Shown here: in pieces, positions 45,928 through 57,415 of the stretch
How the letters are laid out: each line of letters opens with the position of its first letter
How positions within the stretch are numbered: position 1 is the first letter of the stretch
Assembly: GCA_001643675.2 (NCBI GenBank)
Contig: LSRY02000005.1
Span: 188,501 to 252,500, forward strand
Source: Monocercomonoides exilis
Lineage: Eukaryota > Preaxostyla > Oxymonadida > Polymastigidae
Reading direction: 5' to 3'
DNA length: 64,000 nucleotides
Program-made: the position numbers and the translations under genes
The notes under the pieces: model-generated
Database searches by the model: none
Seen by the model: only the letters and a program-made list of their open reading frames with translations
What the model was told of the DNA's origin: nothing

Positions 45928-48700
45928 TTAATAAGTCTTCTCTACCTCCTTGACTGCTCTCCTCCACTGCTCTTCTAGTAATGTCTCCATCGTTACCATT
46001 TCAAATGCCTTAGGATCCTTTCTGATGTTATCATTCACAATCTCTTTCAGATCATCTGCTTCATTCTTCACCTTCTTCCATCGAACAGCCAGAATAGCAA
46101 CAATTACAAGCAGAAGCACGTCAAATACAACACACACAATCTCAACAATTGGCAAAAATGATTTTTCTTTCTTTCCCTCCTTCAACAAGTTTTCCATCTC
46201 CCTTTAGCTCAGATTTAGTTCTGTTCTTCAGGATGAATGACTCCGTCATGAAAGAGAATCAATCTTTCCAAACAAGATCTTTGCAGATATTTCTGTTTTC
46301 TCAGATGCATTGAAACAATTGATGCTGGAATGGCTTCATGATTCTCTATTTCACCTGCTAACTCTTCTGACAGATGCGGATACACCTGGAGTTCGTGAAC
46401 CATTCAATCGAAGGAATCAACCTGGAGAGCCAAGTCGCAATGCAGAAGCAAGGAACCAGCAAGATCAACTGCAAGGGTGTCACCTTACTGGAAAGATATC
46501 ACTGAATTTAGCTGTTGAATGAGGAACGGGATGCTCTTTCTGAAGCCATTTTTCCAATGTTCTCAAACTGGTGGAAATCCACGTCGAGGTGTTTGGAAGA
46601 AAGCCATCCCCGACTTTCGAACTTTCAATATTCAGAAGCGCATGGACAGAGCAGGCGATGTAGTTCCTCATGTATGGATAGCATGCAACATTCGGTCTGT
46701 TGTTGGCAAATAATACAAATTAGATGGAAATGCTTCCGACTGATACAGACAGCCCTCCTTTAGATGAATTGACAATGCTCGTGTCTATTTTTCTTCACGA
46801 GCAATTCTGAAGATCAACCATTGATCTAATCCACTGGCACAGCTCTTCTGATCGATCATCGCTCGCTCTCAACTCTGGTGCGCTTGTTGCTCCATCAAAT
46901 GAACATGAAGATAAGTTTTCATCCGTCAAATCTGCCAACGCTTCAATGCTCCCTTTTTCAGATGTGGAAACACACTTTTTGTTCGAGCAGTTTTCCAATT
47001 CCAGCAAAAAAGATGAAGATGAAGCAACCAAGCAACACGGACAAAGCGAATCTCTTGTTACGTTTTGAAATGAAGACTGCTTCAAATGAAATGTCGAAAC
47101 ATTCTATGTCACGCTCACTGCACATCCTTCTCCAAGCATTGTGTTTGAAATAGCCAAGAATGATCTCAATATCTGAATCTTGGCATTTTATTGAATGCCA
47201 AGAACCAGACAGCACAGATATTGCATCGAATTCCGAATGATAGTATTGGATGTTTGAATGGCCTCCAGAACTATCTGAGGAAAGCACAATCACGTTTGAT
47301 CCGCTCTTAGTGCCTTTCATCTGAATGTTCTGAAGCTGTGAATCTTTGTAATTGCGAAGGACGAGAGAGGATCGATCAAAAATATACCTGAAAATAAGCA
47401 CCTGAGACATGAACAGGTTTGCAAGATTGCGGAAGTCCAACAACGCACTTGAATTCATGTCAGAAATGTTCAAGTTCATATATGAGCAATATTGGACGCC
47501 TCTTGCTGCCAGGCACGAAGAACTGAGACTAAAGAAAGTGAAAGTCCACCCGTTTGTCGATAGTCTGCAATTCTCGTGGAGAATGATGGAGCAATCCAAT
47601 TTCATTTCAGAGTTTCCAGTCGAATCTTCTTGAGTAAACGCTGCGTCTGAAATAGACAAGTTTACATCAGCCAGCAATAACAAGCTGGAATGAGAAGAAG
47701 AAAAAGCGCTTCCAAACAAAAACGTGAGAAATTCCTTTTTCACTCTCGATGAGCACGAAACGAGGCTTTTCGTCTTGCTTCCGATGCTGCTGTTCAGCAC
47801 AACATTCCCTCTTTCTCCTTCTTCATCCAGCGACTTGAGCCAAACATCGCAAGCGCTTGCTTCCCCTGTCACCTCAGCGCTTTTGTCAATCAGAAAACTG
47901 CAGTAAACTGAAGGAATGATGTGGGGCAGAGCAACATTCAAGGAAATGCACGGTTCGCTCATTGCGCCACGCTGCTGCGAATCAGAAGCGTTGTCCGTTG
48001 TTGAAGATGCAAATATTGTCTCGCTCTGATACACAACCACAAGCAGCAACAGATCCTGCACATCAGCATAGTCAGGTGCTGTGCATCCACACATCGCAAA
48101 CTCCCTGACAAACGGTGCTCTGAAATCGAGATCGAACAGCTCAGCTCCTGTTTGAGTTTTCACATTCGCGCATTTCACATACACGTCTCTTCCCACAAAT
48201 GCTTTGTTCTCCATGAATGCGGTGTTTTTTAACAGGTAAGGAAGACATCTCTTGTGATCAAAGAGCAATCCAGGAATATAGTGCCTCCTCTTCCAGTTGC
48301 AGAGTTGAAACATCCAGAGATAGCTGAAAAACTGCACTCAAAAAAACCTCCTTCGCTTAGACTCATAATCATTCCTCCACCGCTTTCACTTTGGCTGCTT
48401 TTACAGTTCTTCATCGATGTGTTTTGCACAGACACGCTACAAGGCTCGCTACCAATGCAGCTGATAAGGATGGTTCAGATGGCGGACTTTGGAGAAGCGA
48501 AAAAAGCGCGTAACATTTCAGCTGAACTATTAAACTGTTAACTTCAACCAATCCTATCAACTCGCCTCTCCACACAGCCTGTGAAAACACGGAAACAATT
48601 CTTCTGATCATCAACTCCGTATTGCTCATGGAAACATTTGTCAAATCAATGCTGCTCTCATGTGATGCAGTTAGAACGTGGACTCCACATTCGATGGATT
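45928..48700 (-). pseudogene. Decayed beta-helix/TM receptor, pseudokinase part lost
   Basis: Homology to the 2963-aa receptor runs the whole length but jumps between frames. Beta-helix blocks lie at 48690-48230. A 459-codon open block at 48337-46958 contains a module equivalent to the CG...PC repeat (EPCISLNVAL). An LCQW-(I/N) block near 46810 matches the ICRW block of the receptor. The tail at 46250-45928 reads SFILKN, a TM helix and a juxtamembrane cassette (WKKVKNEADDLKEIVNDNI) nearly identical to the intact gene. The frame ends 20 residues later and no kinase-like sequence follows. At least three frameshifts are needed. The conserved cassette shows the two copies diverged recently or are under constraint there. 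Confidence 0.8.
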
Positions 48701-50034
48701 AAAACCAGAAGAATAACATTTCGCATATTTTAAACAGGAAACCTCTAACGCAAAAAGGAATGTCTGCTGGAGAAGCGCAGACAAATAGCAAGAGAAAGTC
48801 GATAAAACGACGTTCATTATTCAATGAAATAATGAAGACTAGCTTATTTGATTTAATTATTTTTTATTAAAAAATAATATCAATTACAAATATTGTCCGG
48901 TTGTTTTTTCAAGTCTTTTAATGCTATTGGCCCAAGCAGAGCAGAAATAAAGTTGTTTGCACATTCATTGACACAATCTAACACATTATTCAGCATTATT
49001 TCAATTAGCATTAATTGCGATAATTAAAAAAAATGCTAAACATTTCATAATTCATGAAATTCTTCTTTTTTTCAATTTTAAACGCATGTTGAAACAGGTG
49101 GATTTTATTCATAGAAGGTCCAACAATCAAAGGATGCAATATTGATGCGTTTTGAATCGTTTTTTGGCGCAAAAGAATTTTATCAGTTTTATTAACTTCT
49201 TGATCTTTTTGATCTTTGAAAAAATTTGACGAAAACAACAAAAATCATTTCCAAAACAACATTTACAATTTACAAATAATATATGTATATTTTTGCAATC
49301 AATTTTATATACATTAAATATACTTGTTTTTCATCAAAATTTTCGTAACTCAAATGAACTCAGTCTATCTCAAATGAATTCGGTTTATTCAAATAAACTC
49401 GATCTATTCGAATAAACATGAGTTCATTTGAATAAATCTGGTTTATTTAAATGAAAAAAATCTATTCAAAATTCATCTATTGAAGAATTATTGAAGAATT
49501 ATTGAAGAATTATTGATATGACATTAATAATTTTTTATTCAATCAAAAGAGAAGAAAACTAAAACGGGAAAAAAATATTCAGTGAAATAAAAAAAACTAA
49601 TAAATTCATCATCGACTTTATTTAAAGCAATCATATAAAAGAATCCAAATGAATAAAGATAAAAAAACTGGTTATGAAGATTGAAAATCATGTTCATTTT
49701 AATATGCAAAATAAAAGGATAACAATCAAAACACTAAAAAATAAAAAACTAGTAACAAAACAAACATAGAAAAGGTGCTGTTTCAAATGAAAAGTGCACA
49801 ATTATTAAAGAAAAAATTATTCAACAATTTTATTGCACAAATAGAACTCGAAAAGAAATTCACTTTCTAATCCAAATTGCAATTTGAAAGTATTTCAACT
49901 CTTTATGAAAATTCGATTTGTTTAATAAAGAAATACATAAAACATTGTTTCAGTTTACAAACTTTGCAGACTTTTTTGAAGGATAAAATTTAATCTGTTT
50001 ATTATCTATGTGTCTAACAATCAGAAATCCTCCA
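48701..50034. other. AT-rich intergenic region with diverged short repeats
   Basis: At about 49345-49460 a 15-20 bp unit of the type TTCAAATGAACTC recurs about seven times in both orientations. At about 49480-49515 a 13-bp unit (ATTGAAGAATT) repeats three times. I see no gene. Confidence 0.6.
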
Positions 50035-53000
50035 TCATTTTGAAGAATGCTTAGACTTTGAATAATCTGCATATCTCCGAGGAGAAATTTGAGGGTCTGA
50101 AACAAAAGCCGGCTTTATGTGAAACTTGCTTCCGAAATTAAATTCAGAGGGTGGCTTGATGTGCTGCTTCGGATAATATCTGCTTTTTGGCTTTGTCTTC
50201 ATCACGACGACAGGAGAAGCAGGAGGTGCGATGGCAGAGGAAAGAGGCTGGACAGAAGGAGGCGAAAAGGGAGATGACGGGTCGCGAGGTGTGGGTGTCT
50301 GGAGGAGAGGAGAAATGGAAGAGGAAGAAGAAACAGCTGGCAATGATGCTGTTGAAATTGCAGGAGGCGAAGCTGAGAGTTGAGAGGAAGACGGAGATTT
50401 CTTTGAATGAAGTGGTGTTGTGTTTACAGAAGATGAAAGTGAAGCGGATGAAGATGACGATGAAGAAGGCTTCTGATGAGATAACAATTCGTCTTTTGGT
50501 TTTTTTCCTTCTTTTGTTTCTTCCATTTCCTTGTTTTTGTCCAAATCAGCATTTGCAGCATCATCTACAGCAATAGGAAACAAACCTCCAATTTTCATTT
50601 TCCCTCTGCCTCCTCCTCCTCCTCCTCCTTCCCTGTTCTCCACAAATGATGTTGCCAGCAACCCCTTTTTCTTCATAAGATTCAGAATTTCTTTGTCTTT
50701 CTTGTCTTTCTCTCTCTCCTTCTCCTTCTCCGTGTCCAATTTCTGCTTTTCCTTTTCTACCTCCCCCTTCATCTCCTTCAACTCCTGCTGATGCATCCTC
50801 TCCCTCTCTCCCAGCTCCACCTCCAGCGCCATCACCCGGTTCTCCAGCATCTGCGTCTTCGTAAGCAGAGTGTTCAGCCGCTGCATGTTTCCTCCGCCTC
50901 CTCCTCTTCCTCTGCTCTCCTCCTTCACAAACAGCGCTATGTTCATCTTCTCTTCGTGCTCCTTCATCCACTTCGTCCGAAGCCTCTGCACTTCCACTGT
51001 CAGCTGCCTGTTCTCTTCTTCCAGCTTCTTCATTTCTCCTCTATTTCTGTACTGTTTGGACACACTTAATCGTCCTTCTTCTTCTGAATCATCTTCGTCT
51101 TCCTCATCCTCCTCCTCCTCATCGCTTTCATCGCTTCCATATCCTTCCTCATCTCCTTCTCCTTCTCCTCCTTTGCTTCTTCCCTTCTTTCTCCTTCTGG
51201 ACTGCCTTCTTTCCATTCTGTTGCTCGACTGCTGCAGTCTTTTCAACTGCCTCAGCTGAGCATCTGATGTTTTCTGCAGCTTTTCGAGCACTGCTTTCAG
51301 CTCAGCATTTTCATTCGTGTAAAACAAAAGCTGCTGCTGAAGCGATGCAATGCGCGCAGAAGAAGCAGAAGAAGAAGAAGCCTTTGGAGAAGCCTTTGGA
51401 GAAGCAGACACATTCGAAGACGGAAAACGAAGTGGCGTCTGTTTTAGCTTGGCAGGCGACGAAATCAACTGAACAGAGCTGTTGCGCTTCCTCTCGCCTG
51501 GCTTTTCGCCTCCTTTCACCTTCACTTCATTTGAGCTCTTTCCAATCGGCTTCGTCTTCTTCTCTGGCGTCAGAAGCGCAACAGACCCAGTTTTGCTGTC
51601 TGCATCGTTGTCTGAGTATTCTTCCTCCTCTTCTTCTTCGTCTTCTCCTCTGCCTCTTTTTGGTCTGTTTTCTTCTGCTTTTCTCTGTTGCGGCAAGCGA
51701 GTAACAGACTTGCTTTGTGTTTTGAACAGCTTCGGCCGGAAAATCTGTGTTTTTGAGGCTTTTGAAGCAGAAGAGGAAGCTGTTGATGTTTGCTTGTTTT
51801 GCATGCTGCTGCGTTTGTTTGCCGGCTCTTTCTTTTTCAGAAGCTGCTTTTCCTTCTCTTTTTGCTTCTCTGCCAAAGCCAGCCTTTCCTCGTATGCCTT
51901 TTGCAGCCCATCCAACCTCTTTCTTTCTTCTTCTTTCTCCTTCTCCTTTTCTTTTTCTTTTTCTTTCTCTTTCCTCTTCTTCTCTGCCCTCAGCCTCTCT
52001 AGTTCAGCCATCGCCTCTCTCTTCTTCTTCGTCTCCAGCCAAAAATCTTCAATCATCAGTGCGCTTTCCTTCCTCTTCTTCATCTCCTTCTCCTGCTGCC
52101 TCTGCTTTTCTCTTTCCTTCTGCCTGATCCGCTCTGCTTCCTTCTGCATCTCTGCCGCTCGCATCTTCCTCTCCCTCTCTTTCCTCGCCTTCTCCTTCTT
52201 TTCTCTCTCAGCTTTCTCTTTCTCTTCCAACACCTTCGCTTTTCTGAACCTCTCCTCCCTCATTTTTGCTTCTTCCTCTGCCTCTTTCTGCTTCTTTTGC
52301 TTTTTCAGCTCAGAAAGTTCGTTTTTGGCGTCTCTCACCAGCAATTCGTTCTTCCACCAGGTCTCCAGCGTATCCACAGCCTCTTTCCTCTTCTTCCCTT
52401 CGCTTTCCATTTCGCTCTTCTTTCTCTGCTCTTCTTCTTCTTTCTCTTTCTCTTCCCTCATTTTCCGTTCTTTTTCCTTCTTCCTCATGTCTTCTGCTTC
52501 CTTTCGCATCTTCTCGCTCCTCATCTTCCTTTCCTTTTCTTTCCTCTTGTTCTCTCTCACTTTCTTCTCCTCCTCCTCCATTTCCTTCTTCGCTCTTGCT
52601 GCTTCTTTTTCTTCCTCCAATTTTTTGTTCCTTTTCAGCTCTTCCAACTCTTCCTTTGCTTCTTCTGCCAACAAACTGCTTCTCCACCAGTCTTCAATAA
52701 ACAGCACAGCTTTCTTCTTCTTCTGCTTCTCTGCTTCCTCTTTGGCTCTTCTCCTTTCTTTCTCTTCTTCATTCTCAAAGCTTTCCTCTTCTTCTTCTTC
52801 TCCTCCTCCTCCTTCTCCTTCTCCGCCTTCACCTTTGCTCTGTTCTTTGTTCACGTGAAATGAATAAAGATTCTCTTGTTCTCTCTGTTTTCTCAGTCTT
52901 CTTTGCCGTCTTTTCTTCAAAATGTCGTTGATTTGTTCGTTTTCTTCAGAATTTTTCATTTCATTTCCTTCTCCTCTTGTTTCTTCCTCCTCCTCCTCTT

Positions 53001-55601
53001 CCTCTTCTTTGTCTTTTTTCTCCAGTTCGCTCATAACATTCAGGTCAAGATGAACACATGCAAATGATATGCGCTCATTTACTGAAGTCACAGGAAGTGA
53101 AGAAAACAGAGAATGATACGGCTTGTGCGTCCCAACCTGTTCATCATAATATTCAACATCAAAGAAAAAGAGAAAGAAAGAGAGAGAAAAAAAAAAAGAG
53201 AGAGAGAGAGAGAAGAAATGAAATGAAATGAAATGAAATTTTTCACTCATAAAATCAGCATAAGCATAAATAGAAGAACAAACCTGTTTATTAATAGCTT
53301 CTGATACATTCACCATCGTTATTCCAGTTATTCCCATTTTGATATCTCCTTCAAGAACATCATTTTCTTGTTGCCTTTTCAACTCCTCCTCCTCTTCTTC
53401 TTCTTCTTTCCTTTCTCTTTCTTTTATCTCCTCCATCTCTTCCATCATAATTTTCCTCATCATCTCTTTCTTCCTCTCTTCCTCCTCTTTCCTCTCTCTT
53501 TCTGCCACTTCTTCGTCTGACGCCACATCCGGAACAATCGGCATCTTAAACCCAAATCCGTATCTGTCGCCTCCTTCATCTTCGTCTTCATCACCGTCGT
53601 TATATTCTTCTTCCTCATCGTCTATCTGAAATCCATTGTCGCTGTCAAAATGCTTCACATTTGTGCTTTTCTGATCTTTGATCAGTTTGAATGGCTGGAA
53701 AGGAGCTGCATTGTTATCTTCATCTTCATCGTCCTTCTCGTCATTCATCACAACTTTCAGCTCTTCTTCTCCTTGTTCTTCTTCCTCCTCCTCTTGCCCA
53801 TTTATTTGATTCTTCCTTTTGTCCTTTTCTTTCCCTTTGCCCTTTTTCTCCTTGTTTTCTGCTTCTTCTGTTGCATTCTCCAAGAAAAATGTGTCAAAAT
53901 CATCGTCATATGCGTCGTTTGCCTCCGCCTCTTCCACCTTCTGCTGCTGCTGCATCTTCATTTCCGACTCCTTCTTTCTTCTTTCCTCTTCTTCTGCTCT
54001 TTTTTGGACTGCACTTTGCTTCTTTTGTTTGTATTCCTTCAGAAACGAGCGCTGAAACGACGGCGGCCACATCAGAAGCTCAGGAAGAGGAACAGGAGAC
54101 AAAGCACAATCTGAAGAAATAGCATTATTGGATGAAGAAGAAGATGATGATGATTTGAGGTGAGGAGGGTAAATGAATGGGAGCAAGGGAGGAGGCGGAG
54201 GGGGTGATGGGATAATTGCAGGCTGAGTGTTCAGAGGAGGAGAAATGAACTCAATCAGAGCAGATGCATTGGGGTGGTCGACAATTGCCTATGAAATAAA
54301 AGAATAGAATGTTCATTTGAAATAACAGGAATGAATTGTTAAATATAAAAAAAACATTTAGAAAATTTCACTCTCTCAAAACAATTTCAGAAAGATAAAG
54401 AAAAATAAATAAAGTTTGAATAAATTTCTCGTTGAAAATCACCTTTTTTCATTCGATTCAATACAAATTGACAAAAATCTTTAAATAATTCATTGAATAG
54501 CCATAAAAAAAATACCTTTGTGAATACACTTGCACTGGACAAGACGGTACCGGCACGAGCCAGAAAACAACAGCCAGATATTTTAGCAGGAACAGAAAGA
54601 GAAGATGCAACAGAGAGAAGAATAGAGCGACTTATTTGAGGAAGATGCAGATGAGCAGAAGAAGACGAGGAAGAAGAAGATGATGAAGAAGATGAAGAAA
54701 CATCAGAGGAAGAGTTCGCACAATCTGATGAATGCACCGCAGGATGAAGAAGATATTCTGGATAAAATGGGATTGTTATCTTCCGAGCAATACTTTCCTT
54801 CGCCTTTCCATTTCCTTTTGCTCTTTCTTCTTTCTCTTCCATCTTCCAATTCTGAGACTCGACCATCAGATGAGGCAGATGCGGAACAAACACATCCACA
54901 AAGGGCAACGACTCTTTCATCGCTTCTTCATCTCTTTCATTCGCTCCATTTGTCCGCCTTCCTGAAAGCTGGCTTTGGTTGCCTCTCTCTAATCTTTCTC
55001 CTTCTTCATCATTTTCTTCTTCCTCTTCCTCTTCTCCTTCATTGTATTTCTCTCTTTCCTTTTTCGCTTCAATAGCTTTCACCTTCGGCTCCACATTGGA
55101 TTCCCAATATTTCTTCCCGTTTGGCACAATTCTGGTTGAAATGATGGTTGGAAAAGAGAAATCAACTTCTTCCTCGTCCTCTTCCTCATCTTCTGCCGTT
55201 TGAGGCCTTTCTTCGCCTTCAAACCAGTCGTCGTCATATTCCCCTTTCTTCTTCTTTTTCTTCTTTTTCTTCTTTTTTCCTTCATTTCCGCCTTCCAAAT
55301 CGTAAAATGTGAAAGCAAACGGAAGACGTATTTTCGAATCAAGGAACACTTTCATCATCGATTTATCGCCCATTTCTTGTATCACATCGTTTGGCCTGTA
55401 GCACAGCGAAAACGAGAGAGAGATGTTTGTGCATGGATCAATTGCACGGAAGGTGAATGCTCTGCTGGGAAGAAGAGAATCCAAAGAGAAGAAACAAGAA
55501 TAATGCACTTGTTCTGAAGGCGAGGAAAATGAGGTGCAAAGAGAGAGTGGTGTGAATGTGCTAAAATATGAATGGCGATTTGAAGAAGAAGAAGAAGAAG
55601 T

Positions 55602-55690
<89 letters not shown>

Positions 55691-57087
55691 TGTATGGTTG
55701 TGAACTGCGTTTGTTTGTGTGTTTAGTTCCATTTTCCCCGTTCATTTCATCGTTATCATTCCCTTCTCCTTCTTCTTCCTCTTCCTCTGCTCTTTCTATT
55801 TCTTCCCACAACTTTTCTCTCATCTCCTTCTCCTTCTTTCTCCTCCTCGGCGACACAATCAGAAACCCCAAAACAGAACTCGGCTTCGCCTCAAAAGCCA
55901 TCTGCTCGAAGAAAAAGAGCCTTTTTTTCTTTGTCTTCTTGTCCACTTTCATCCGCCCCTTAAGAGACTGGCAGCATTCTGCGCGGCTGTCGAGCACAAA
56001 CACACGAACAAACGCATCTGGCGGGAGTCGGAGATGCTCCTCAAGTCCTTTTAAGTCGCTTCTGCTGCGTTCCTGCTCTTTCTTTGTAGCGGGCTTCGTT
56101 TGGTGCAAAGATCTTCTCTCCATCTCCATCCAGCGCGCCTCGTCAAAGGAGCCGAACATTTCCTGTGACTTCTTTATCCCTTCCTTATTCTGCTTCTGCA
56201 GCTCGTCAAACATTCCGCTGTGTGGCTTTCCTCCTTTGCATTGCCCGTCGGCTGCACCTTCTCCATCTGCCCAGAACAGGTTCACAATCAGCGGATATCC
56301 GTCGCTGCACAATGGATGTGCAACATTTGATTGCGTTGATTTTTGGCTTCCCTTTTCTGGAAGATCGCAATAATGACGAGAAGGCTTAACGAGTTGGGCA
56401 GAAGTGGATTCTTCTAGAGCTTCCAGCCCTCTTCGGATGAATCTGATAGATGATTCAGCTGAAACTGTCAAGCGACAAAATTTCTGCAGATACGGGATTG
56501 CCTCTTCAAATGATGTTTTTATAATCCGAAATGTCGCCAGAATGATTCCCACATGATCTTTAGGCATTCCATCAAGAGCTGTTTCCTCGCTGTTCTCCTC
56601 CAAGCATTCATCTTCTTCCGCGCTGCTGAATGAAATCAGGTAATTGCTGTCAAAACCCCCTGTTTCAGGAGAGTCAAAGTAATTTTTTCCTTTGCGTAAA
56701 TATAAAAAAGCTTGGATTGGATAACCAGCTTGAAGTTTTGACAGAGTTGATGAATCAAATGTATATCTGCAACGTGCCGAGCAAACTAAATCTCTTGAAG
56801 TTGCATTGCTATTGTTGCTTTTAAAAAGCTCACACAACACAGATGGATGAGACATATAAATGGAAGGTAATACTAACAAAAAAAAAATTCGCAATGATAA
56901 ATTTTATAAAATATAGCACACAAAAATCAAAATGCTGCTGCGAATAAAAAGGAGTTGAGGAATCAGAAACAACGTTTGTTCTCAAAAAACAAGGTTGTTC
57001 ATTTCCAGTGTCAAAAGCAAGAGATAATGATGAAGAACATTTTTCCTTAAAGAATAAATTAATTTTCAAATAAAATAAAACATTCAT
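50035..57087 (-). CDS. Four-exon gene: ~2209-aa protein with C2-like N-terminus and long coiled coils
   Basis: Predicted as complement(join(50035..53136,53284..54288,54516..56872,56922..57087)). All junctions keep frame, the start is ATG 57087 and the stop TGA. Introns begin GTGTGC, GTATTT and GTTTGT. Residues about 1-90 look like a C2-type beta-sandwich (LAFDTGNEQPCFL...STPFYSQQHFDFLL). The next 750 residues mix ordinary domains with acidic stretches and a Ser run coded by a (GAT)n tract. From about residue 1200 on it is mostly Glu/Lys/Arg coiled coil. A Trp-containing motif recurs three times at about 110-residue spacing (FIEDWWRSSLL near 1324, TLETWWKNELL near 1436, MIEDFWLETK near 1541), each followed by AK.EL.EL-like helix. 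The C-terminus is Ser/Pro-rich. This looks like a cytoskeletal scaffold, but the family is unknown to me. Confidence 0.75.
53137..53283 (-). other. In-frame, stop-free intron (147 nt)
   Basis: It starts GTTTGTTC, ends GATGAACAG, and holds a CT-rich tract and four or more ATGAA/TTCAT units. Its length is a multiple of three and it contains no stop, so it appears as coding sequence. The encoded Phe/Ser-rich stretch is unlike either flank. Confidence 0.75.
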
Positions 57088-57415
57088 TTAACATATTCAA
57101 TATTAAGAAATTTCTTGAAAATTATATAAAAATAAAACTTTCAATTCAATATTTGTTAATGAAAGACGAAAAATTCTGTGCAAATTATGTGGAGAATTAA
57201 GGTGCATGCTAGATTTATCTTCTATCCATGGTGTTATTTCGTCATTTTCCACTTTTTCATGTTGCATTAACGTGAAAATGTTTTTCTTGAATTATTGTAT
57301 GGGATATTCTTAACTGATTTTTGTGGGGAAATCATAATTCTTTGCGCATTATTGCAAAATTTGATAACCATTTCAAATAATAATTTCGAACCAATTAAAC
57401 CATAATGTTTTTGAA
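57088..57415. promoter_or_regulatory. Divergent intergenic region (328 bp)
   Basis: It separates the start codons of the coiled-coil gene (minus) and the DCN1-like gene (plus), so both promoters should lie here. It is AT-rich and I recognise no specific element. Inferred from position only. Confidence 0.45.

Noticed and set aside
55534-56373. Plus-strand frame with a poly-Asp run
   Set aside because: It is a shadow of the minus-strand coiled-coil gene, created by the (GAT)n tract.
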